Shown: one piece after another, positions 55,427 to 63,076 of the stretch | Layout of the letters: each line of letters begins with the position of its first letter | Numbering within the stretch: the stretch's first letter is position 1 | DNA from: Alcaligenes endophyticus | GTDB taxonomy: Bacteria; Pseudomonadota; Gammaproteobacteria; Burkholderiales; Burkholderiaceae_B | Direction of reading: 5' to 3' | NCBI RefSeq assembly: GCF_026344035.1 | Contig: NZ_JAPKND010000008.1 | Coordinates: 1 to 64,000 of the forward strand | Length of the DNA: 64,000 nt | Made by a program: the position numbers and the translations under genes | The notes under the pieces: generated by a model | What the model was told of the DNA's origin: nothing | What the model saw: only the letters and a program-made list of their open reading frames with translations | Databases searched by the model: none

Positions 55427-56266
55427 TTAGGGCCGGCGCCGCAAGGTGCGAAACTCTACATCTACGCTTACGACTAAATGGGTCAAGCCTTGCGCTCGTG
55501 CTAAACCTGCGGCACTGGCTCGATAAAGGTGAGGTGTCATAAGCAGTAGGTCAGCGATGAGTTCTGGACTGTTTAATGTGACCTGACACTGCAAGCGCTG
55601 ACGCTGTTGCAACACAAAGCCGTCTGGTACCTGCCATTGATCGGACTTCCCCTTCAGCTCGGGATAAATGATTTCTCGTAATTCTCGCAAATGCTCCGGT
55701 CCCGCTTCAACCATCAGTAACGTGCCTTCGGGCTTTAACACCCGGGCAAATTCCTCATAGACAGGAAAACCAAACATGCACAGCGCATAATCCACTGTCG
55801 AAGGCAATAAAGGCAGATTGGCATTGCTTCCCACTAGCCAACGCATGTCGCCATTTTTTTTAGCTGCCGCTAACACAGCCCATTTAGAGATATCAAGCCC
55901 GACCCAACGCAAAGAGCGTGACGATAAGTGAGCCTGGCAATAACGCAAGTAATAGCCTTCCCCACAGCCCGCATCTAAACATGTCGCGGACGGCGGTAAA
56001 TTTGCCTCTTGGATGCATGCCGCTAATTGCTGTGCTAAAGGAGCATACACCCCCGACGCTAAGAAGCGCCGCCGAGCCCCCACCATTTCGTTACTATCGC
56101 CTGGATCTAAGGTGCGCTTTTTCTGTACAGGGAGCAAGTTAACATAGCCTTGACTAGCCGTATCAAAGCTATGCCCCTGAGTGCAACGCCACGAATTAGC
56201 CTGTTGCTGCAACGGCTGCCCATCTAGGGGACAACATAAACTTGCATACAGCAATGGAGTATTCAT
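55427..56266 (-). CDS. rlmA: 23S rRNA (guanine-N1)-methyltransferase (RlmA-like)
   Basis: SAM-dependent methyltransferase, 279 aa, that methylates a guanine in helix 35 of 23S rRNA. The N-terminal zinc-finger region reads CCPLDGQPL, then C28 and H32, followed by SFDTASQGYVNLLPVQKK and DPGDSNEMVGARRRFL, the strongest family block. The SAM motif is LDAGCGEGYYL (97-107). Compared with E. coli RlmA, the second Cys of CPLC is Asp15 here, with an extra Cys11 just before. It is convergent with the CMD gene and divergent from pgi. Confidence 0.9.
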   Translation of the reverse strand: MNTPLLYASLCCPLDGQPLQQQANSWRCTQGHSFDTASQGYVNLLPVQKKRTLDPGDSNEMVGARRRFLASGVYAPLAQQLAACIQEANLPPSATCLDAGCGEGYYLRYCQAHLSSRSLRWVGLDISKWAVLAAAKKNGDMRWLVGSNANLPLLPSTVDYALCMFGFPVYEEFARVLKPEGTLLMVEAGPEHLRELREIIYPELKGKSDQWQVPDGFVLQQRQRLQCQVTLNSPELIADLLLMTPHLYRASAAGLARAQGLTHLVVSVDVEFRTLRRRP

Positions 56267-56396
56267 ATCGTCGTGCTATTTTGTGATTGAAAGAAAGTCA
56301 TTAAACGCTGGAAAGGAGTTGACGACAAGCACCCGATATCGATAAGTTTCACTACAATAGCGAATTCTCTGTCAGACACCTTCATATCGCACAACT

Positions 56397-57965
56397 ATGC
56401 CTACCTTACCGCCCACGCTTAACCGTTGCCTAGAATGGCACGAGTTTTCCGATGCCGCTCGACAGGCTGTGAATAATGAAGGGCTACGCTGCATACAAGC
56501 AGCAGGGCTCACCATTGACTTGAGCGGTCAGCGAGACTCCCTCACGCTGCGCGACACAGCTACTGCTCTGCTTCACACGCGTGACTTTCCAACACAACGC
56601 GCACGCCTGTTTGCGGGTGAAGCTGTCAACAACACTGAAGAACGAGCCGCTTGGCATTCCGCCTTACGTGCCCCCGCTCCTATAACAGAGGTGGCTACGG
56701 AACGTTCTCGTATGAACGAGTTTATTCGCAAGGCGGACCTAGAACGCCGTTGGCGCAATATTGTGCATATCGGCATAGGCGGTAGCGACTGGGGCATACG
56801 ATTGTCGTTAAGTGCTTTTGGCTACAGACAATGTTGGCGAACCGTACGCTTTCTAGCCAATATTGATGGTCACGCACTGGAAAGTGCGCTCTCTGGCCTA
56901 GACCCTCACGACACCCTAATCGTCGTTGCGTCAAAGTCATTCACCACCTCAGAAACCTTGCAAAATGCAGCGCGCGCGTGCGAGTGGTTGGGTAGTGCTG
57001 GCGTGCCACACCCGAAAAATAATGTCGTGGCTATTACGGCAAAACCCGATGTGGCCGAGCGTTGGGGCGTCCCCAGACACCATATCTTCCCATTTTGGGA
57101 CTGGGTAGGCGGGCGTTTTTCCATTTGGTCTAGCGTCAGCCTGACCACTGCCTTATCGGTAAGTAGTGATGTTGTCGCGGGTATGCAGGCAGGGGCTGCG
57201 GCTATGGACCAACACTTTATAGAAGCCCCCATTGAACACAATGCTCCTATTCAAATGGCATTAGCCGGCATCATCAACCGCAGTGTTTTGGGATATGGCT
57301 CACTGAACATTTCCCCCTACGACTCCAGACTGAGCAATTTAGTCCCCTATATTCAACAACTAGACATGGAATCCTTAGGTAAGTCTGTGGACAAGTATGG
57401 ACGCCCCATTGAGGTGCCCACAGGCCCAGCCGTTTGGGGGATGGCAGGCACCGACGCGCAACATACTTTTTATCAATGGTTACACCAAGGCAGCGACGGC
57501 GCTCCGGTTGACTTCATTGTCTGCCAACACGCTGACCACGGATGGGATGAACATCATAAGTTATTGCTGGCCAATTGCTTGGCACAACGTCAGGCTCTTA
57601 TGCAAGGAAAATCATACGAACAGGCCTTAGCGGGTTGTTTAGCCGAAGGACGAGATCAAGATCGGGCGCACGCTTTAGCCCATCATCGCGTGCATGCGGG
57701 AGGCCGTCCCAACACACTGATTGTGCTGCCCAAACTAAGCCCATTCGCACTAGGTGCCCTGTTGGCTTTGTACGAACACAAAATCTTCACTCAGGCCATT
57801 ATTTGGGGCTTAAATCCCTTTGATCAATGGGGGGTGGAATACGGTAAGGTGCTCGCCAACGATATCACCCGAGATCTTAGTGCTGACCACATAGACTGCG
57901 CTCATTACGATGCCTCTACGGCACATTGGCTGCAATCCTTCAACCAGCACAACAAAAACCCATAG
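56397..57965 (+). CDS. pgi: Glucose-6-phosphate isomerase
   Basis: Pgi, 522 aa, interconverts glucose-6-phosphate and fructose-6-phosphate. Recognisable blocks are NIVHIGIGGSDWG, the phosphate loop VASKSFTTSETLQNA, the signature near the C-terminus FDQWGVEYGKVLA, and HADHGWDEHHKLLLANCLAQ. It is shorter than the E. coli enzyme (549 aa) but complete at both ends. It supplies the hexose-phosphate pool used by galU. A strong stem-loop without T-run (57975-57994) starts ten bases after the stop. Confidence 0.96.
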   Translation: MPTLPPTLNRCLEWHEFSDAARQAVNNEGLRCIQAAGLTIDLSGQRDSLTLRDTATALLHTRDFPTQRARLFAGEAVNNTEERAAWHSALRAPAPITEVATERSRMNEFIRKADLERRWRNIVHIGIGGSDWGIRLSLSAFGYRQCWRTVRFLANIDGHALESALSGLDPHDTLIVVASKSFTTSETLQNAARACEWLGSAGVPHPKNNVVAITAKPDVAERWGVPRHHIFPFWDWVGGRFSIWSSVSLTTALSVSSDVVAGMQAGAAAMDQHFIEAPIEHNAPIQMALAGIINRSVLGYGSLNISPYDSRLSNLVPYIQQLDMESLGKSVDKYGRPIEVPTGPAVWGMAGTDAQHTFYQWLHQGSDGAPVDFIVCQHADHGWDEHHKLLLANCLAQRQALMQGKSYEQALAGCLAEGRDQDRAHALAHHRVHAGGRPNTLIVLPKLSPFALGALLALYEHKIFTQAIIWGLNPFDQWGVEYGKVLANDITRDLSADHIDCAHYDASTAHWLQSFNQHNKNP

Positions 57966-57974
57966 CAGGCCGTC

Positions 57975-57994
57975 GGGCAAGCTCATGCTTGCCC
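57975..57994 (+). other. GC-rich stem-loop after pgi
   Basis: A perfect 8-bp stem GGGCAAGC/GCTTGCCC with a 4-base loop (TCAT) lies 9 bp past the pgi stop. No T-run follows, so it is not a clear intrinsic terminator; it may stabilise the pgi mRNA end or aid Rho-dependent termination. Confidence 0.5.
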
Positions 57995-58091
57995 TGGCGT
58001 CACTGCCCATTGAACGAGTATTGTTAATACAGCCTTTGGTTTTCTTGCCTCGTCTCGTTGCTCCTGATTTCTAGGGTTTTCCCTCGAAACC

Positions 58092-58187
58092 GGTATAACA
58101 ATAACAATCAGACAAAATATCGCTGGGGTTTACCCTTGATTATACGGCTAGACCGCAAAGCTTTATTCGCTTTTGCTTATAGCCGTA
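58092..58187 (+). promoter_or_regulatory. Structured leader of the purine-type permease gene
   Basis: Two parts are visible. GGTATAAC at 58092-58099 and GGTTTACC at 58127-58134 could pair at their ends (GGTA/TACC) around a 35-base interior. Then TACGGCTA (58143-58150) and TAGCCGTA (58180-58187) form an 8-bp stem enclosing a second helix (GCAAAGC with GCTTTTGC). Ahead of a xanthine/urate-type permease this could be a purine-responsive RNA, for example of the NMT1 class, but I cannot confirm the consensus. Confidence 0.3.
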
Positions 58188-58258
58188 GTTAAGCAATCCG
58201 GTACATTGATTGCACTTATTCTTAAAACGATATTTTCTGACCTATACGGAGACAACCC

Positions 58259-59743
58259 ATGGGGATTAGCACTACGCCCGCACCTGTCGACGAAATGCTG
58301 CCTACTGGTAAGTTAGCCGCCTTGGGCCTACAACATGTACTTGTCATGTACGCTGGGGCTGTGGCGGTTCCATTGATTGTTGGACGCGCTTTAAACCTAA
58401 GCTCTGCTGAAGTCTCAATGTTAATTGCTGCTGACCTATTTATCTGTGGCATCGTGACTCTGATTCAATCACTAGGCGTCACCCAGTATTTTGGGATCAA
58501 ACTACCGGTTATGATGGGCGTCACTTTTGCCGCTGTGGGCCCCATGGTATCAATGGCTTCCGCCAACCCAGGACATGAAGGAGCGCAGCTGCTTTTTGGC
58601 ACGGTGATTGGGGCGGGGATCATCACCATGATCATCGCCCCATCGGTGAGTAAAATGCTGCGGTTTTTCCCTCCGGTAGTCACCGGTACCATTATTGCCA
58701 TGATTGGCATCACGCTCATGCGCGTCGGTATCAACTGGATTTTTGGTCAGCCGGTAGGCCCAACGGCGCCTACAATGATTGACCCTAATCACCTAGCTTG
58801 GATCCAGCACGCCAAAGAGGCTGCCGCTATGCCCGGCTCAGCCATGCCTCCTATTCCTGACAACCTCGCGTTAAAAGCTACCGTGCCCAACCCTCGCTAT
58901 GCTAATTTAACGGGCGTGGGCATTGCATCTATTGTGTTGCTATCGATTTTACTCATCGCAAAGTTTTGCCGGGGTTTTCTAGCAAATATCGCCGTCTTAC
59001 TCGGCATCGTAGTCGGTGCTGTGATCGCCTCTGCTATGGGCATCATGACTTTCGAGAAAGTCGCCAATGCACACTGGTTCGACGTGGTTTTGCCATTTCA
59101 CTTTGGCATGCCTAAATTCAACGCTCTGCACATCGCCACGATGACCTTAGTCATGATCGTGGTGCTGATCGAGTCCACCGGTATGTTCCTCGCTCTGAGC
59201 GACATGACAGGCAAAAAAATCTCACAGAAAGACCTGGCTCGTGGCCTACGTACCGATGGTTTAGGCACCTTATTAGGCGGTATTTTTAATACCTTCCCCT
59301 ACTCCAGTTTCTCCCAAAACGTTGGACTAGTCGCGGTCACTGGGGTACGCAGCCGCTTTGTTTGTGTATCAGCCGGTATTATTTTGATCATCTTGGGTCT
59401 ATTGCCAAAAATGGCCGCCTTAGTTGAATCCTTGCCTACGGTGGTTCTAGGCGGTGCCGGCATCGTGATGTTTGGCATGGTCACTGCCACAGGTATACGC
59501 ATACTTTCTGGCGTAGACTACAAAAGTCATACCCATAACTCAATGATAGTCGCTATCTCGATTGGCGTGGGCATGATACCGCTGGTGGCACCGCACTACA
59601 TGCAATGGATGCCTCACGCTATACACCCTCTAATCGAATCAGGCATTTTGCTAACTTCTATCTGTGCAGTTCTACTCAACATTTTCTTCAATGGTGCCAA
59701 AGAAGACCGACAAGCCGCCGTGGAGGCTGCCAAACACGCCTAA
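58259..59743 (+). CDS. NCS2-family nucleobase permease (xanthine/urate type)
   Basis: Membrane transporter, 494 aa, about 14 hydrophobic segments. It opens with GLQHVLVMYAGAVAVPLIVGRAL, the family's first helix, and carries the NCS2 signature QNVGLVAVTGVRSRFV near residue 353. The sequence is closer to the xanthine/uric-acid branch (UacT, PucJ-like) than to UraA, so purine uptake driven by protons is the best guess. The ATG has GGAGA upstream. A 293-bp leader with stem-loops precedes it, and a strong terminator follows. Confidence 0.9.
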   Translation: MGISTTPAPVDEMLPTGKLAALGLQHVLVMYAGAVAVPLIVGRALNLSSAEVSMLIAADLFICGIVTLIQSLGVTQYFGIKLPVMMGVTFAAVGPMVSMASANPGHEGAQLLFGTVIGAGIITMIIAPSVSKMLRFFPPVVTGTIIAMIGITLMRVGINWIFGQPVGPTAPTMIDPNHLAWIQHAKEAAAMPGSAMPPIPDNLALKATVPNPRYANLTGVGIASIVLLSILLIAKFCRGFLANIAVLLGIVVGAVIASAMGIMTFEKVANAHWFDVVLPFHFGMPKFNALHIATMTLVMIVVLIESTGMFLALSDMTGKKISQKDLARGLRTDGLGTLLGGIFNTFPYSSFSQNVGLVAVTGVRSRFVCVSAGIILIILGLLPKMAALVESLPTVVLGGAGIVMFGMVTATGIRILSGVDYKSHTHNSMIVAISIGVGMIPLVAPHYMQWMPHAIHPLIESGILLTSICAVLLNIFFNGAKEDRQAAVEAAKHA

Positions 59744-59769
59744 CTCTTTTTCCTGCTTGTCATTGACTC

Positions 59770-59803
59770 ACCGCCCTAGGTATATACCAGGGCGGTTTTT
59801 TTT
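59770..59803 (+). terminator. Intrinsic terminator of the permease gene
   Basis: CCGCCCT at 59771-59777 pairs with AGGGCGG at 59789-59795, with an inner GGTATATACC palindrome. Eight T's follow at 59796-59803. It lies about 27 bp past the stop. Confidence 0.92.
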
Positions 59804-59935
59804 GAGTGCCCGCCTACTCGCCCGTAAATAAGCTCGCTCGCTGATGTCATGGGAACACATCACATGAAAAGCCCCAAAGCGATACAATTTCCTCACGCAC
59901 AGACCGTTTGTCTGTATTGCTGGAAATTGCCCCTT

Positions 59936-60814
59936 ATGTCTCCCAAAGACCTCCGTGACCTATTTATGCTTGCTGCCATTTGGGGCAGCTCTTTCTTATT
60001 CATGCTCAAAGCAGCCCCTGCTTTTGGCCCCTTCCCCATGACCTTAGTTCGTGTCGGCGTCAGCGGGCTAACCCTGTTGATTTACATTAGTCTAAACGGC
60101 CACCTAAACGCCCTACTGAAGAATTGGCGTACTATTTTTATCGTCGGCGTGCTTAATGCCGCGGTACCCTTTTCTTTATACGCCTACGCAGCGCTACGTC
60201 TCGAGTCTGGCCTACTCGCCGTCCTAAATGCCATGGCCCCCCTATTTGCAGCCCTCATTGCTCGCTGCTGGTTAGGCGAACAATTGACTAAAGCTCGGCT
60301 ACTTGGTTTGCTCATTGGCTTTCTCGGCATTTTGCTCTTGGTCTACGATAAGCTGTCTTTCGAACAAGGTGCCCCAGGCTGGGCTGTCTTGGCCTCGCTA
60401 ACGGCCACCATCTTTTATGGTTTTGCGGCTAACTTTTCGGCTCGCTATCTCAAAGGGGTAGAACCCCAGGCCGTCGCAGCGGGCAGCCTACTAGGAGCCG
60501 CCGTCCTCTTACTGATTCCAGCGCTTTACACTTGGCCCGCGCAAGCCATCGACGCAGCATCCTGGGGCTACGCCTTAGCCCTTTCTTTATTTTGCACGGC
60601 CGTTGCCTACGTCATTTTTTATCGACTCATGGCAAATGTAGGGCCTGCAAAAACCATTACCGTCACTTTTTTAGTGCCTCCCTTTGGGGTTTTTTGGGGC
60701 GTTTTGCTGCTTGGCGAAACGCTGAACCTACACGTGTTTATCGGCACCTGCACGGTACTGTTGGGCACTCTATTAGCCACAGGCTTTATTGGTGGCAAAA
60801 AGCCTGCAAACTAA
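59936..60814 (+). CDS. EamA/DMT-superfamily transporter
   Basis: Membrane protein, 292 aa, ten predicted helices in two EamA repeats. The first begins DLFMLAAIWGSSFLFMLKAAP and contains FSLYAYAALRLESGLLAVLNAMAPLFAALIA, quoted in part; the second ends TVTFLVPPFGVFWGVLLLGE, the usual family close. The start at 59936 (GGAAA upstream) fits the family; an in-frame ATG at 59849 would add 29 unlike residues. Substrate unknown. The next transporter gene begins 5 bp later, so the two are an operon. Confidence 0.88.
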   Translation: MSPKDLRDLFMLAAIWGSSFLFMLKAAPAFGPFPMTLVRVGVSGLTLLIYISLNGHLNALLKNWRTIFIVGVLNAAVPFSLYAYAALRLESGLLAVLNAMAPLFAALIARCWLGEQLTKARLLGLLIGFLGILLLVYDKLSFEQGAPGWAVLASLTATIFYGFAANFSARYLKGVEPQAVAAGSLLGAAVLLLIPALYTWPAQAIDAASWGYALALSLFCTAVAYVIFYRLMANVGPAKTITVTFLVPPFGVFWGVLLLGETLNLHVFIGTCTVLLGTLLATGFIGGKKPAN

Positions 60815-60819
60815 TATCT

Positions 60820-61803
60820 ATGACTTTAGCCCACCTGCGCACGCTGCTCGAACGGCACCAAATCGTTATTTATTTGGTTTTTATAGGTGTTGGCGCTGTA
60901 CTGTCTACGCTTTGGCCAAACATCGCCTATCTGCAAGCTGCCCTAGAGCCCGCTTTAGTTTTCATGCTGTGTGTGACCTTTTTACAGGTGCCCATCCATG
61001 AGTTACGACTCGCACTACAAGCCCATCGCTTTCTGGGTGTCTTACTGGTGTGCAACTTTATACTCATCCCGTTATTAGTCTGGTGCTTACTACCGTTGTT
61101 ACCTACAGAGCCGCTACTGCTCACAGGCGCTTTGCTGGTATTACTAACGCCTTGTATTGATTATGTAGTTACGTTTGCTCATTTAGGGCGCGCTGATGCG
61201 CGCGTTTTGCTCGTTTCCACTCCCCTATTACTAGGGTTACAAATTTTATTATTGCCCCTATACCTGCACTTGTTTCTAGGTACGGCAATGAGCTCTCAAC
61301 TGCCGTGGGCACCATTCCTAGATGCTTTTTTATGGTTAATTGCTTGTCCCCTGCTACTTGCCGCACTTTTCCAGCGCCTCGCGCAGCGTTACACAGCGGC
61401 CCAAAAAATTAACCACTGTTTAGGCGCCATGCCTGTTCCTGCCACGGCCTGCGTGCTCTTTTTAGTTATCACCACCACCTTAGCGCAGCTACAACTCGCG
61501 TTAGAGCTGGCCTTATCACTGATACCAGCCTACCTATTATTTGCTGTCTTAGCACCCACACTGAGTTGGTGGCTTGCACGCCGCTGTGCCTTACCCACCG
61601 CACAGGCACGCGCCGTTGCTTTCAGCGGCGCTACCCGTAATTCCTTAGTGGTATTGCCGATTGGCCTAGCCATTTCGCATGCTTTACCGGGTATCGCCGT
61701 GGTTATCGTGACTCAAACCTTAATAGAGTTACTCAGCGAGCTTGTTTATATACGCGTCATGCCGCGTTTGCATACTCGTACTAGGCAAGGTTTGACTGAC
61801 TGA
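60820..61803 (+). CDS. Bile acid:sodium symporter / arsenic-resistance-type transporter
   Basis: Membrane protein, 327 aa, about ten helices, of the BASS superfamily that includes ACR3. Blocks such as ALEPALVFMLCVTFLQVPI near the N-terminus, LLTPCIDYVVTFAHLGRAD with a Cys in the position used by ACR3 proteins, and FSGATRNSLVVLPIGLAI support this. No arsR, arsC or other arsenic genes are present, so arsenite export is not shown; an organic anion is as likely. The start at 60820 follows the EamA stop by 5 bp; a long upstream frame inside that gene is not real. Confidence 0.82.
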   Translation: MTLAHLRTLLERHQIVIYLVFIGVGAVLSTLWPNIAYLQAALEPALVFMLCVTFLQVPIHELRLALQAHRFLGVLLVCNFILIPLLVWCLLPLLPTEPLLLTGALLVLLTPCIDYVVTFAHLGRADARVLLVSTPLLLGLQILLLPLYLHLFLGTAMSSQLPWAPFLDAFLWLIACPLLLAALFQRLAQRYTAAQKINHCLGAMPVPATACVLFLVITTTLAQLQLALELALSLIPAYLLFAVLAPTLSWWLARRCALPTAQARAVAFSGATRNSLVVLPIGLAISHALPGIAVVIVTQTLIELLSELVYIRVMPRLHTRTRQGLTD

Positions 61804-61856
61804 ATGTGCCAGCCCCATAAAATGCTGAGGGGCCAGCACAGTGCTTGCCAATATTA

Positions 61857-63053
61857 TTAGGCTCGCTCAAAAATACCCGCCGCTCCCATCCCTGTACCAA
61901 TACACATCGTTACCATGGCATAACGCAATTGATGACGCTGCAAAGCATGAATTGCCGTTGCGGACCGCATGGCTCCGGTCGCCCCCAAAGGGTGCCCCAT
62001 CGCAATGGCTCCCCCTAGGGGGTTCACTTTTTCAGGGTTAAGATTCAAGTCACGAATAACTGCCAAAGACTGTGCAGCAAAGGCTTCATTGAGTTCGATC
62101 CAGTCCAGCTGATCCTGTTTTAACCCCGCTAACTGCAGGGCTAAAGGTACCGCTACTTTAGGCCCTATCCCCATCACCTCGGGGGGGACTCCCTTCACCG
62201 CAAACGATACAAAGCGCGCCAAAGGGGTTAGTCCATGTTCTTTGAGTGCGCGTTCTGACACGACTAACAAAGCGCCTGCACCATCTGAAGTTTGTGAGCT
62301 ATTACCCGCTGTGACCGAGCCACGGGCCGCAAAGACGGGACGCAGTTTCGCTAGGGCTTCTAGGCTGGTATCGGCACGCGGCCCCTCATCACGCTCAACC
62401 GTGAAGTGCTGCTGAGAAAGTTGGCCCGTGCCTAAGTCAGCACTTCTGCGAGTTACTTCGATAGGCAAAATTTCTTGCTGAAACTCACCTTCATCCCAGG
62501 CTTGCAATGCTTTCTCGTGCGAGGCTAAAGCAAAAACGTCTTGATCCTCACGCGAGACGTTCCATTCGCGTGCCACTTCTTCCGCCGTTAAGCCCATGCC
62601 ATAGGCAATACCGTAATTTTCTTGGTGAGCGAAAATTTCGGGGCTAAAGGTAGTATTAACACCCATGACGGGGACTTGGCTCATGGACTCCACCCCTGCC
62701 GCCATGATGATATCGGCCTGGCCCGTACGGATACGGTCCGCCGCCATGGCGATCGCACTTAAGCCCGAGGCGCAAAAACGATTCACAGTAATACCGGGTA
62801 CGGTATACGGTAGGCCTGCCAGCAATGCCGACACCCTCGCTACGTTCAAACCTTGTGGCCCCTCCGGTAAAGCGCAGCCAACAATGAGATCTTCAATCAA
62901 GCCAGGATCTAGCTTAGGGACTTGCGCCAAGGTGCCTTGCAAGGTCTTGGCCAATAATTCGTCGGGACGCAATGTAGAAAAACCGCCTTTAGGGGCCTTG
63001 CCCATAGCGGTACGTTTAGCCGCAACGATATAAGCTTGCTGTAAATGTGTCAT
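61857..63053 (-). CDS. fadA: Acetyl-CoA acyltransferase (beta-oxidation thiolase)
   Basis: Thiolase of 398 aa, the last step of fatty-acid beta-oxidation. The nucleophile is Cys94 in NRFCASGLSA, with His354 in NPLGGAIAMGHPLGATGA and Cys384 in CIGTGMGAAG. It lies 23 bp downstream of the 3-hydroxyacyl-CoA dehydrogenase/hydratase gene on the same strand, the usual FadA partner. A biosynthetic acetoacetyl-CoA thiolase is less likely given that neighbour. Confidence 0.94.
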   Translation of the reverse strand: MTHLQQAYIVAAKRTAMGKAPKGGFSTLRPDELLAKTLQGTLAQVPKLDPGLIEDLIVGCALPEGPQGLNVARVSALLAGLPYTVPGITVNRFCASGLSAIAMAADRIRTGQADIIMAAGVESMSQVPVMGVNTTFSPEIFAHQENYGIAYGMGLTAEEVAREWNVSREDQDVFALASHEKALQAWDEGEFQQEILPIEVTRRSADLGTGQLSQQHFTVERDEGPRADTSLEALAKLRPVFAARGSVTAGNSSQTSDGAGALLVVSERALKEHGLTPLARFVSFAVKGVPPEVMGIGPKVAVPLALQLAGLKQDQLDWIELNEAFAAQSLAVIRDLNLNPEKVNPLGGAIAMGHPLGATGAMRSATAIHALQRHQLRYAMVTMCIGTGMGAAGIFERA

Positions 63054-63076
63054 AAGAGCTCCGTATCTATGGCTGA

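Noticed and set aside
60532-60819. In-frame upstream extension of the BASS-type transporter, 96 codons
   Set aside because: It lies wholly inside the EamA gene in another frame, is full of Arg, His and Cys with no membrane character, and the ATG at 60820 starts a normal family N-terminus.
60820-61803. Arsenic-resistance operon
   Set aside because: Only the transporter is present; no arsR, arsC or arsH-like gene lies nearby, so the arsenic role is unsupported.
61804-61856. CCCC/GGGG hairpin as a bidirectional terminator between the BASS transporter and fadA
   Set aside because: The arms pair for only about four bases and no T-run follows on either strand.
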